Made by a program: the position numbers and the translations under genes. A model generated the notes under the pieces. It was given only the letters and a program-made list of their open reading frames with translations, was not told the origin of the DNA and made no database searches. A stretch of 25,003 bases of DNA from Euryarchaeota archaeon UBA111 (GTDB taxonomy: Archaea; Thermoplasmatota; Poseidoniia; Poseidoniales; Poseidoniaceae), in NCBI GenBank assembly GCA_002506025.1, contig DAWS01000154.1, positions 1-25,003 on the forward strand, written 5' to 3'. Of the stretch, positions 14,309 through 23,402 are shown piece by piece. Each line of letters starts with the position of its first letter. The stretch's first letter is position 1.

Positions 14309-17300
14309 TTATTTTCTAGACCATGGTTGCGTTGGACTAAAACGCTGCCATGTAATGCCAGATCCAACAGGATACTCAATAGTCTCTAACCCATTTGCAT
14401 CAATCATTCCCAGCAGTTGCTGTGGTGGTGATTCTGGTTGAGCAATAAGCTGTTCAAACAGGTTATCATTGTTCACGGGTAGGTTTGTATTGATTACATC
14501 ATTAGAGTATGAATCCGCTGTATTGGTTACATCATTTGCTTGAGGAATGTTTTCCGGTGTGAAGTTTGATTCTTGCATATCTAGCATTTGCTCTGCGAGA
14601 TTGTACTGCTTGTCTGAATCCCAATCGCTTGTTACTTCGTTGCGTCTGGAACCACGTGCAACCAAAACCAACATCGCCAGTAAACCGATCGCTAGAATCG
14701 CTCCAGCCGAATAAATTAGATCGTTCGCCACCGATGGTGCTAAGTCCGCATTATCGCCAACTCCGTCACCATCAGTATCCTTGGTTTCGTCAGGGTCATC
14801 AGGGAATGCATCGTCTACGTCTGGGACACCGTCGCCGTCACCGTCAAAAGCATCAAAGGTAGTTTCACAGAGCAAAATCAGTATGTCAATTTCAGCCCTT
14901 GATATTTGGCGGTTGGAGTTGCTGTCAATGTCGAGGAAATTGTATTTATTTTCGTAAACTTGTGAGGACAGTTTTTCAATGCTGACTTCTTTGTTATTCG
15001 GTGATAATTGCTCAAAAGTAGATGTCAATTCATTTGTGCAAGAGCAGGCAACCTGTAATAATTCAGCATATTCTATTTCCCCGTCTACATTGAGATCGGT
15101 TCTTGCAAAGTCAAGAGTTTCATCATTTATCATGACATATGTCAATTCATTGGCACTCAATACACCATTACCGTCTTTATCATTAGCTTTCATTTCAGAT
15201 TCAGCAAGGTCACGGCAACTCTCCTCGACAATTGGATCTACTGGCTCGTTTGGCTCGGTTATTGGGTCAATAAATTCAGCATAATTCCAAGCAGCTACAA
15301 TTGTTACATCGGTAATGTCATCAATCGCAGATAAGGTGATGTCAAATCTCCCATTCGCTGGCAGGTCGATGGTGAGTTCTTGGTCAGTTCCCGAACCATA
15401 AGAGGTTTCACTTATTGGCATAGATTCAAAACCACTACTTGTTGATTGGCGTCCGTCGCCTTTCAAGAATTCATCTTCCTCTAACATTTCAAAGAAATCA
15501 TCGAAGGCAAATACCAGACCGTCACCAGTAGCGGTGACAATTAGTTCACCACTGCCGCCGAAGGTTTGTATTGTCAGATATTCACCAGGAGAATCTAATT
15601 GGACAAAGAAACTCAATGATTCACCTGCTGGAGCTTCAATTCCCGAAACTTCTTCACCGTTGAATAATTGTATCGGTGTGCCATCATAATCCCAAACATA
15701 CCGGTCAGTAAATGAGGCCGTAATCGTCACTTCGCCGAATACCATTTCTGTGTGCACCAAAATATAGTAGGTTCCAGGAGTTGGATCGTTGAAGCCTATT
15801 TTATCGCCGGCACCGGGGCTGTTACTGCGATATGTGTAATCAGCTGTAGATGGTGAATCGCCTAATTCGACATATATCGATGCCTCACCGAATCCATCAT
15901 TTAGATCAATCTCAAGTCTTTCTACAGATTCCGGTACATTGATTTTAAAATATTGGCTCAAGCCATCATAACCACTTATCGGTCCATAGGCAACTCCCGG
16001 AATTAGCTCAATCGCATCCTCCGGTTCAATGTTATCTGGTTGGAAAGCCATGGACGCGACAATTGTGACATCATTTGCCTTGCCATATGTGTATGCCGTA
16101 ACATAGTATATTCCGGGGGATAAATCATACAGGGATACTTGTTGCTCGTTACCTGGTCCAGTTGACCAATCAGATTTTGCATCCACATCAACGTAACCTC
16201 CGATTACGCCAACGTCATCAAACTCCTCAAACCATGGTTCCTCCCAGCCGAAGAATGAGTTGAAAGGGTCTGGGACAGTAACTGAAGATATAGCAAGATC
16301 GATGTTTCCAGTACCACCATAGGTTTCTACTGATAGTGAGGAGAGATTTTCTGTTACATTGACATAATAGTGCAAAACTCTATCCTCATCTGGAGCACCT
16401 CTTCCAGGATTGATTTTTTGGCTCGTAACTGGGATTTCATTCACTAATTCGGTCATCTCATCAAGTGATGGCGGTGGGTCTGCAATTTCGGCATAGGCGT
16501 ATATTGTTAGGTCATCAATGTCAGTTTGAGGCACGATGACCATCCACAGAATACCCTCATCAGGCCATGAATAATCAACCCACATGTAATCATAGTTGTC
16601 TTCTCTGATGTCATCATATTCCCACGGGTTTGGAATGTAGTCATGAGCAAAGTAGGCATCGAAATTATACTCTCCCCAATCCTCCCAGTTGTCATAAGCA
16701 AAATATGCATCAAGATACAAATTACGAGTATATTCTTCAATTTCCATAAAAAACAACAGTTGGTCACCTTCTTGACCACTTATTTCGTAAACTTCCTCAT
16801 CAGAAAATAACTGGATTGCTTGAGCAACAATTGTTCCATCAGGCATTACCCAAGAAGCACCATCGATCTCACCTGCGAACTCTTGAGTCGAATCTTCAGT
16901 AAACGAGCCCTCACCTTCGAGGAATTCCCAAGTAATCGCATTGTCTTCATTGCTAACCATAATGTAGTCAATCATACCGTGGAAATAATTGCAATCACAT
17001 CCTGCACCCATTTGACCAAAATATAACTCGTCGCAATCTTCACCTGATTGGTAACAATCATTGGAACCGAAGTCCCCCTGTGGAATTCGTGCGTCTTCAG
17101 GAGAAATCTCCCCAGCGGGGTTACCATCGATGAAGAATTCACCACCGACATCCTCTTCGATTATTACGGTCACCTCTGTCCATACATCTTCTTGTATGGA
17201 TGTGTTAGAGTTAGGATGTTGGGAAATGGAATATTGACTTGAGTAGCCCAGTTCCCCATCATTAATGTAGAGTCCCCAACCGTAGTCACCTAGCATCGTG

Positions 17301-17953
17301 ATGAACTGAATGCCATCAGTGTCAGGTGTATTAACCAACGCAGTTATGGTAATACTATCCGAAAATTCTGGTATTTCATCCTCAATAATGACGTGATCAT
17401 CTTGACCGTCAAAGCGTAACGCATAATCCACTGCATCACCTACTTCAACCACGCCATATACTGGGAAATACTGTGGGTCATCTGACAAGTCATTCCAAGT
17501 TCCTGGCATAATATTGCCCATGTTTGTTCCCGCAATGTGGACGAAGTTCTCTGTTTCGCTGTCAGATGGTTGACCATCTCCCCAGTTACGATAGTGAAAC
17601 GGTGTTCCGTCGTGCCAACGGTAATCATCCTCACCGTTCTCATCTGAAAGTCCAATCCATAAATGCCTGGATTGATTGTCATACGAAGCGAATGTGTCGA
17701 ACACCCACTGATTTTCTGCTTGGTCATCAATGGTGGTAAGGAACCCGTCCAGAGCACGGGCAACAACAGCTGAATCAGTCCAAGATCCAGGGCTCAGCAG
17801 GTGGTAGGTTTTGTTGTTATTTGGATTAACTACAGTATGCAATACTTCGATTTCAGACACCATCTGTGCTTGTGAGTTTGTCGTGACATATGGTGCGGTT
17901 AATGACACTAGCAAAACCGCAATCAAGGTAAGAGACTTACTGTAAACACTCAT
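14309..17953 (-). CDS. Large secreted, membrane-anchored C-type lectin / LamG / calcium-repeat protein
   Basis: A 1214-residue surface protein. A signal peptide (1-29, hydrophobic core LTLIAVLLVSLTAPYV) is followed by a C-type lectin-like domain (about 35-172) with the hallmark HLWIGLSD, WHDGTPFHYRNWGDGQP and GTWND strings. A LamG/concanavalin-like domain follows (about 176-375, LRFDGQDDHVIIED to FHGMIDYIMV), then several beta domains resembling pre-peptidase C-terminal modules (each ending like GTYYILVHT or GIYYVTAYT). EF-hand loops lie near 921-935, 950-962 and 1003-1017, with TSP3-like Asp repeats at about 1031-1072. One TM (about 1077-1100) is followed by ARGSRR and a 110-residue tail ending in a Trp motif. 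It probably binds glycans or particles outside the cell. It is highly acidic, with no protease motif seen. Confidence 0.85.
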   Translation of the reverse strand: MSVYSKSLTLIAVLLVSLTAPYVTTNSQAQMVSEIEVLHTVVNPNNNKTYHLLSPGSWTDSAVVARALDGFLTTIDDQAENQWVFDTFASYDNQSRHLWIGLSDENGEDDYRWHDGTPFHYRNWGDGQPSDSETENFVHIAGTNMGNIMPGTWNDLSDDPQYFPVYGVVEVGDAVDYALRFDGQDDHVIIEDEIPEFSDSITITALVNTPDTDGIQFITMLGDYGWGLYINDGELGYSSQYSISQHPNSNTSIQEDVWTEVTVIIEEDVGGEFFIDGNPAGEISPEDARIPQGDFGSNDCYQSGEDCDELYFGQMGAGCDCNYFHGMIDYIMVSNEDNAITWEFLEGEGSFTEDSTQEFAGEIDGASWVMPDGTIVAQAIQLFSDEEVYEISGQEGDQLLFFMEIEEYTRNLYLDAYFAYDNWEDWGEYNFDAYFAHDYIPNPWEYDDIREDNYDYMWVDYSWPDEGILWMVIVPQTDIDDLTIYAYAEIADPPPSLDEMTELVNEIPVTSQKINPGRGAPDEDRVLHYYVNVTENLSSLSVETYGGTGNIDLAISSVTVPDPFNSFFGWEEPWFEEFDDVGVIGGYVDVDAKSDWSTGPGNEQQVSLYDLSPGIYYVTAYTYGKANDVTIVASMAFQPDNIEPEDAIELIPGVAYGPISGYDGLSQYFKINVPESVERLEIDLNDGFGEASIYVELGDSPSTADYTYRSNSPGAGDKIGFNDPTPGTYYILVHTEMVFGEVTITASFTDRYVWDYDGTPIQLFNGEEVSGIEAPAGESLSFFVQLDSPGEYLTIQTFGGSGELIVTATGDGLVFAFDDFFEMLEEDEFLKGDGRQSTSSGFESMPISETSYGSGTDQELTIDLPANGRFDITLSAIDDITDVTIVAAWNYAEFIDPITEPNEPVDPIVEESCRDLAESEMKANDKDGNGVLSANELTYVMINDETLDFARTDLNVDGEIEYAELLQVACSCTNELTSTFEQLSPNNKEVSIEKLSSQVYENKYNFLDIDSNSNRQISRAEIDILILLCETTFDAFDGDGDGVPDVDDAFPDDPDETKDTDGDGVGDNADLAPSVANDLIYSAGAILAIGLLAMLVLVARGSRRNEVTSDWDSDKQYNLAEQMLDMQESNFTPENIPQANDVTNTADSYSNDVINTNLPVNNDNLFEQLIAQPESPPQQLLGMIDANGLETIEYPVGSGITWQRFSPTQPWSRK

Positions 17954-17981
17954 GTTACCAGTTTGTGCTTACAATGGCACC

Positions 17982-17990
17982 ATTAAAAAG
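17982..17990 (-). promoter_or_regulatory. Candidate TATA box of the surface lectin gene
   Basis: In the 58-base gap after lhr the minus strand reads CTTTTTAAT, 29-37 bases before the ATG at 17953. No SD is present, so a leaderless transcript is likely. The T5 run could also help terminate lhr transcription. Confidence 0.4.
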
Positions 17991-18011
17991 TAGTGGTATG
18001 ATGTTTTTTTT

Positions 18012-21000
18012 CTACCGACTCATCTTCTTGCCGCCAATTCTTAATTCTGTTTCCAGCGGCATTTGATGTTCCCAAGCAAACTCTTTGACAATCCTCCAAC
18101 CTTTTTCAGAGCCTTCATAGTCCTTGACTTCGATTATTTTGTTTCTGGTATTGGCTTTGAAAGCTGCTACAGGTTCTGCATTCTTGAATACTAAATATGC
18201 CGATCCAAATCCAAACCTTTCTTTCAATACATCAGCAAAATAGGGCGAAATTGGATCACTCGGAGGCAGTACGAAGTCCCTGATTGGTCTGATGTCCTTA
18301 GCCTCGTCAAGCAACTCCTTACGTCCCCAGCAGACTTCGTGTAAATCCTCGATAAGGAATCCTTTGATTAGTGTACCATCGGCTTCAAATGAGTTTAGAA
18401 CCGATTTTATTTCTTCTGGCTTGAATGGCGTACCTGCCAAGCGCATGAATTGCTTTAGGGTAATTATCGGGAATTCTTTGACCATGTTCCTCAGATATTC
18501 CTTGCGCAATTCTGTGGGGTCAACAGAGGAGTTCGGTATAACTGTTCTAAATCCTCCTCTGAAATCTTGAACTATATGCCCAGTTCGAATCAATGGTTGG
18601 ATTAGTTTTCGGAACTCTGATTGGGATAATGCGTGTCTTTCTTTGAATATGTTGGGGTCAGAATTGCTGGCAAAGAAATCAACTATGTCAAGGAGATCTT
18701 CATCTGCTGGAATTCCCCTGATAACTAACAGATCTTGGAAATGCTCGTATGTCGCCCATACTTGATGGCCACGAAGATTTACCCCTTGGTGCAACCGGTT
18801 AGCGCTCGCCATACTCTTCAAATCGGCGCGATAAACCTCACAACGACCACGAAGTGCGAAGTCATCTCTAACTTCGGGAATTTTGCGCATAGCAATTACT
18901 TCATTTTCCAGTCTTGTGTTTTGGTGAAGGAAATGGCGATGGAATAAGGCTCGCTCAGCGATTTCTCTAGGTTGAGGATCGACAATACCTCCCCTAATCA
19001 TTCGCTCCCCAGTTAGTTTGAAACCGATATCTTCCAAATAGCGGCGAGTTTCTGGCTCTAGTTGTGATACTGGCTCGCTGTTGAAATTCGTTAATACTGC
19101 AACGTCTACTAACTGATCAGAGTGATTGTCAAGCAATGCAGCAAATGCTTCACAGAATTCTTCAATGTAAGCATTAGGTATGTGTAGGTCTTTCACCTCT
19201 AGATAGTCATTGACTTTGAACATCAACACCTTACCAATTGGGTCTACGCCTTTGAATACCGGTAAATACCAACCACGGTCAAGTATGCTCCTGACCTCCC
19301 AAATAAATCGTGAAACATATGGATCAGATTGCGTTAATATTCTCAATTTACCGTCCTCTCTGCTCGGACGTTTCAACAGTTCTACCTCCTCAGGCATACA
19401 ATAGAATGCTTCGGGCTCAGGTACTAATGATACAACTTTGGCTATTTTTCCTGACTTCTCCAAATTCATCAGAGCGACGGTAAGATCCTCATATGACTTC
19501 GTTACAAAGAATCTTAATGTGTGTGATTTTATTGGACCTAATCGTTTCACAACATCTACCAGTGAATCCTCAAAACTGGTAGGCTTATAGACGCCGTGAA
19601 CTCTGTGAAATAATGATAACTTTCTTCTCCTTCCAACAACATCTTCAAACTGTTTTACCACCAGCATTTGACGCTCTAAATTATCCAATGCTCTCTTTAA
19701 ATCACGCTGAAGGGATTTGAATTCATCACCTTTGGGGAAGTCTTGCATTATTTCTTGACGCGTAACATTGATTCCGGGAGGGATCTTTTCCAGTAACTGT
19801 TCCTCCATTGGTCCAATCCACGGCTCGGGTTTCAAACCCAAGAGCATTGGAATATTCTTTTTTGTTGTGTAACCTATTCGATTGTGCAGTAGACGGCCCA
19901 TAATGACATCAGAATCCATCTGCAAATCTTTCCAGTCCTTGAATCTGAATTCATCTACACGGTAGAGCAGTTCTTGCTGTTTTTGGAAGATTACATGAGA
20001 GTCAAAAGCAGAAAATCCATCCTCATATTTAGCGAATGATTTGTCAAAGACCATATTTTGCACCCAGCGATACTCAACCACCTCTTCTTCTCCACCAGTA
20101 AGCCGGTGTTCATCGATTTTCAAAATATACTCTGCGTCATCTGTTTGCTTGTAGAACCCAACTGAGATGACATTTCTAGACTCCAATTCGTGTAAAATAC
20201 GGTCCACTAATTGCTTAGAAAACGGTAATCTACTTTCAATTTGGTCAGCCATTTTTGGGCCTTCGCTACCAAGCATCTCGATAATTTTGACTCGCATTGC
20301 GACATGTGGGTCGCTGATTTTCATAGTCTTCCATCGGGTTGGCTTTAACCCTTCATAGTCCACTGCAATTTCGTATTCCATCCCCTCTGTATGCAGTTCT
20401 CTGAGGTCTTTTACATCCTTACCCCCGTTGGTTGCCAAACATCCCAAAGTTCCATGAATCTCTGCCATGTATGGGGTGAACCACTTCTCGTCTAACTCTA
20501 CCGATCCAGTGTTGCGAATCTTCACGATATCGCCGTTATTGCAAAGTTCTTCCACCCATTGACGCATTACTTCTTGAGGTATGTCCTGTAATTTTTCTCG
20601 ATATAGTGGGTTGTTGAAAGATTTCTCTAAACCACCGCCATGCGACATGAGCTGTAATAATCCCTTGGCATTTTCTGGTATTGGTGCCTTGTTGAGATAG
20701 TATTCATTGAGTTCCTGTTCAGACAACTCAGTTGCAAGACTTCTCGTCCCAAGCAGTCTTTGTAAGATTGTAGGATCAATATCTTTGACCAAAAACGCCC
20801 TAGTTTTCATCGACATTAAATCTTCAAATGCCGACATAAATAATGACATTCCTAGTCTAGATGGTATGGTCATTTTTTGATGTACTATCCTCGCTTTACC
20901 TTGAATGCACAGATCTAGGAAGTCAGTTAAACTGTTCAAATCAATATCTGCAAACATAATCTCGTTCTTTGCTTCTCGCATTAACAAACTGTCTTCTATT

Positions 21001-23297
21001 GTTCGATGTTTGTTGAGCAATGCATCGGCTCTTTGCTGGAATACTTGTGGAGATATCTCGTCAGCACCAATTCTTTTGGGTATAATCAGTGAACGACCAG
21101 CAACTTCCTTGAATCTCTTGGCAAAAATTTGGGTATTAATGATGTAACGCTCGATGACTTCAATATGATTATGACTCTTAAACGAGTCATACATGTCCCT
21201 TGGCTCTATCTCTTGCGAAGTGCGCAGCAGCAAACCATTTTCGTCAAATGACATTTCAATTACGCTGATTCCGTTTGATTCCGCTAATCCGGCTAGGAAG
21301 TAACCAAGTGCGGTATTAAATCCTCTTCCGCGACATGTAGTTATCATGTATGTGGGATGACCACTACTGATTATTTGTTCAACGAGTATTCTGTCAGGGT
21401 CAGGCACTTGGAATGAATCAATTGAGTGCTCTTCTAAGTGACGTGCGATTGAATTAGCCACTATGTTTGATAATCCATAAGCATCACAAAGTATCATTCT
21501 TGGGTCCATCTCTTTGCGCAGTGCGACGATACAATGTCCAATCAATTCTAACAGTGCACTTGATAATTCTCGAGATCGGGAACGTGCTTCACCTGACCAT
21601 GAAGGTACTGTTGGTCGATAACCTGTTACCGCAGTTACGTTAACTCGAGTTCCTTGAATGTTGGTTACACGGTATGTTGAACCACCGAGCAGTATTACAT
21701 CACCGCTACGTAAATTTGACACAAATGAGCCGCTCAATTGCCCCAAAACTGAGCCCTCTGCGTTGAACACAAGATACGAATTATCGGGCGCAATGGTGCC
21801 GATATTTGTGTAGTATATCATACGAGAATAACCGCGTTTGCCGTAGATATTTTCTTCCCAGTCCACCCAAACTCGCCGTTCTTCCTCTAACATGTCTAAA
21901 ACTTCGATGAAATCATCATACTCAAAATTGCGATAAGACCATGCGTTGACAATAACTTCGTATGCTTCATCAATATCTATTTGATTGATTATGACTAAAC
22001 CAATCATAAACTGTGCAACAACATCGAGACAATTTTCCGGGAAGTGCAGTATATCCATTTCCCCTTTTTGGATTGCCGATTGCAAAGCAGCTAGTTCAAT
22101 CAGATCATCAACACTGGTAGGTAGAAATCTTGCTCTTGGGATGCCACCGACATGATGCCCAGCGCGACCAATTCTCTGAAGTGCAGTGGCTATGTCCCCG
22201 GGGCTTCCAACCTGGATTACTAAATCAACCGAACCAATGTCGATTCCCATCTCTAGTGAGGACGAGGTAACCACAGCCCTTAGATGACCATGCTTCAGCC
22301 TTTTTTCAACATCAAGCCGGATTTTCTTGTCCATTGAACCATGATGACCTGCAACTAGATCTCCTAGGTGAGGGCGTAACCTCTGGACCAGTGTTTCAGT
22401 CATTTTCCTAGTATTTGCAAACACCAGAGTTGTTGTATGTGCTGCGATTAAATCTGCGATAACCTCAATATTTTTTTCCAAGACTTTCATTACTGACAAA
22501 TCACTAAACCTATTGTCTGGAATTATGATGTCCATATCTAACTCTCTAGAGCCAGAAACTTTTGCAATGCAAACATGGCTTTCATCTCCTCGACTTTCTC
22601 TGTCATCACTCGAAACCAGATATTCTGCCACCTTTTCCAGTGGTTCCATAGTAGCGGAAATACCAATTCTTTGAACCGGCGTTTGCAATAGTGTATCAAG
22701 GTAAGAAAGCGTCAAACCGAGGTGGACTCCACGTTTGGTAGGAACTAATGAATGCAATTCATCTACAATCATATACTCAAGCTCGCTTACAATAGGTTGA
22801 AACTTTGGCGAGGTTATAGCAATAGCAAGGCTTTCAGGGGTTGTAATAAGGATATGTGGAGGATGCTTAAGCATTCTTTGACGCTCTGATTGAGGTGTGT
22901 CACCAGTTCTCAATCCAACTTTTATTTCTTGAGCCCTATCTGGAAGATATCTTTCTGAGATTTCGGTGAGCGGACCAATAAGATTTCTCTGAATATCGTT
23001 TGCCAATGCCTTGATCGGTGAGATATACACGCAATGCACTTTTTTCTTGAGTTTGCCATCCAATGCCATACGCACGAGTTTGTCAATTACGGTTAAGAAC
23101 GCGGTAAGGGTTTTACCGGAACCAGTTGGTGAACAAAGCAGCAGGTGCTTTCTATCCATGATAGCAGGTATTGCTAATTTTTGTGGTCTGGTGAAATCTG
23201 GAAACTTATCCTTGAACCAGTTACGCACTGGGGGTGATAGCATTGCAAGAAGACCTTCGGTATCTTGTGGATTATCAAGATACTCAATCTTCACCAT
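18012..23297 (-). CDS. lhr: Lhr-family superfamily 2 DNA/RNA helicase with long C-terminal extension
   Basis: A 1761-residue ATP-dependent 3'-5' helicase. The N-terminal core has a Q-motif (RPQKLAIPAI), Walker A SPTGSGKT (56-63), motif II DELH (179-182), SAT (214-216) and motif VI QRIGRAGH (374-381). A winged-helix/Lhr-specific region follows with DVVAQFMIGL and RVWVDWEEN. Archaeal Lhr is usually about 850-950 residues; bacterial full-length Lhr is about 1500 and carries extra winged helices and an AlkZ/YcaQ-like end. The second half here resembles that extension and holds two related 50-residue modules (1321-1370 and 1677-1726). The family acts in DNA repair and replication-stress tolerance. 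A 105-base gap separates it from the reductase gene upstream, and it may have its own promoter there. Confidence 0.92.
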   Translation of the reverse strand: MVKIEYLDNPQDTEGLLAMLSPPVRNWFKDKFPDFTRPQKLAIPAIMDRKHLLLCSPTGSGKTLTAFLTVIDKLVRMALDGKLKKKVHCVYISPIKALANDIQRNLIGPLTEISERYLPDRAQEIKVGLRTGDTPQSERQRMLKHPPHILITTPESLAIAITSPKFQPIVSELEYMIVDELHSLVPTKRGVHLGLTLSYLDTLLQTPVQRIGISATMEPLEKVAEYLVSSDDRESRGDESHVCIAKVSGSRELDMDIIIPDNRFSDLSVMKVLEKNIEVIADLIAAHTTTLVFANTRKMTETLVQRLRPHLGDLVAGHHGSMDKKIRLDVEKRLKHGHLRAVVTSSSLEMGIDIGSVDLVIQVGSPGDIATALQRIGRAGHHVGGIPRARFLPTSVDDLIELAALQSAIQKGEMDILHFPENCLDVVAQFMIGLVIINQIDIDEAYEVIVNAWSYRNFEYDDFIEVLDMLEEERRVWVDWEENIYGKRGYSRMIYYTNIGTIAPDNSYLVFNAEGSVLGQLSGSFVSNLRSGDVILLGGSTYRVTNIQGTRVNVTAVTGYRPTVPSWSGEARSRSRELSSALLELIGHCIVALRKEMDPRMILCDAYGLSNIVANSIARHLEEHSIDSFQVPDPDRILVEQIISSGHPTYMITTCRGRGFNTALGYFLAGLAESNGISVIEMSFDENGLLLRTSQEIEPRDMYDSFKSHNHIEVIERYIINTQIFAKRFKEVAGRSLIIPKRIGADEISPQVFQQRADALLNKHRTIEDSLLMREAKNEIMFADIDLNSLTDFLDLCIQGKARIVHQKMTIPSRLGMSLFMSAFEDLMSMKTRAFLVKDIDPTILQRLLGTRSLATELSEQELNEYYLNKAPIPENAKGLLQLMSHGGGLEKSFNNPLYREKLQDIPQEVMRQWVEELCNNGDIVKIRNTGSVELDEKWFTPYMAEIHGTLGCLATNGGKDVKDLRELHTEGMEYEIAVDYEGLKPTRWKTMKISDPHVAMRVKIIEMLGSEGPKMADQIESRLPFSKQLVDRILHELESRNVISVGFYKQTDDAEYILKIDEHRLTGGEEEVVEYRWVQNMVFDKSFAKYEDGFSAFDSHVIFQKQQELLYRVDEFRFKDWKDLQMDSDVIMGRLLHNRIGYTTKKNIPMLLGLKPEPWIGPMEEQLLEKIPPGINVTRQEIMQDFPKGDEFKSLQRDLKRALDNLERQMLVVKQFEDVVGRRRKLSLFHRVHGVYKPTSFEDSLVDVVKRLGPIKSHTLRFFVTKSYEDLTVALMNLEKSGKIAKVVSLVPEPEAFYCMPEEVELLKRPSREDGKLRILTQSDPYVSRFIWEVRSILDRGWYLPVFKGVDPIGKVLMFKVNDYLEVKDLHIPNAYIEEFCEAFAALLDNHSDQLVDVAVLTNFNSEPVSQLEPETRRYLEDIGFKLTGERMIRGGIVDPQPREIAERALFHRHFLHQNTRLENEVIAMRKIPEVRDDFALRGRCEVYRADLKSMASANRLHQGVNLRGHQVWATYEHFQDLLVIRGIPADEDLLDIVDFFASNSDPNIFKERHALSQSEFRKLIQPLIRTGHIVQDFRGGFRTVIPNSSVDPTELRKEYLRNMVKEFPIITLKQFMRLAGTPFKPEEIKSVLNSFEADGTLIKGFLIEDLHEVCWGRKELLDEAKDIRPIRDFVLPPSDPISPYFADVLKERFGFGSAYLVFKNAEPVAAFKANTRNKIIEVKDYEGSEKGWRIVKEFAWEHQMPLETELRIGGKKMSR
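18120..18269 (-). repeat. Second copy of the internal 50-residue Lhr module
   Basis: It encodes residues 1677-1726, beginning LPPSDP and ending IEVKD. Aligned without gaps to the copy at 19188-19337 it shares 15 of 50 residues, including SDP, VFK, the Pro four residues on, and EVKD. Confidence 0.6.
19188..19337 (-). repeat. First copy of the internal 50-residue Lhr module
   Basis: It encodes residues 1321-1370, beginning LTQSDP and ending LEVKD. It is the partner of the copy at 18120-18269; both span exactly 50 residues between the shared end points. Confidence 0.6.
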
Positions 23298-23402
23298 TTT
23301 ATTTCACGACCCCAATGGTCCTCAGTGAATGTAACAACTACTTCAAAACTTCGTTGGTAAGTATAGCTCTTGAGCGATTGGTGCTAACTATGCTTTGTAG
23401 GG

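Noticed and set aside
9801..17953. Possibility of a defence island or mobile element
   Set aside because: No integrase, transposase, restriction, nuclease-toxin or repeat-array signature was found, and the flanks are ordinary housekeeping genes.
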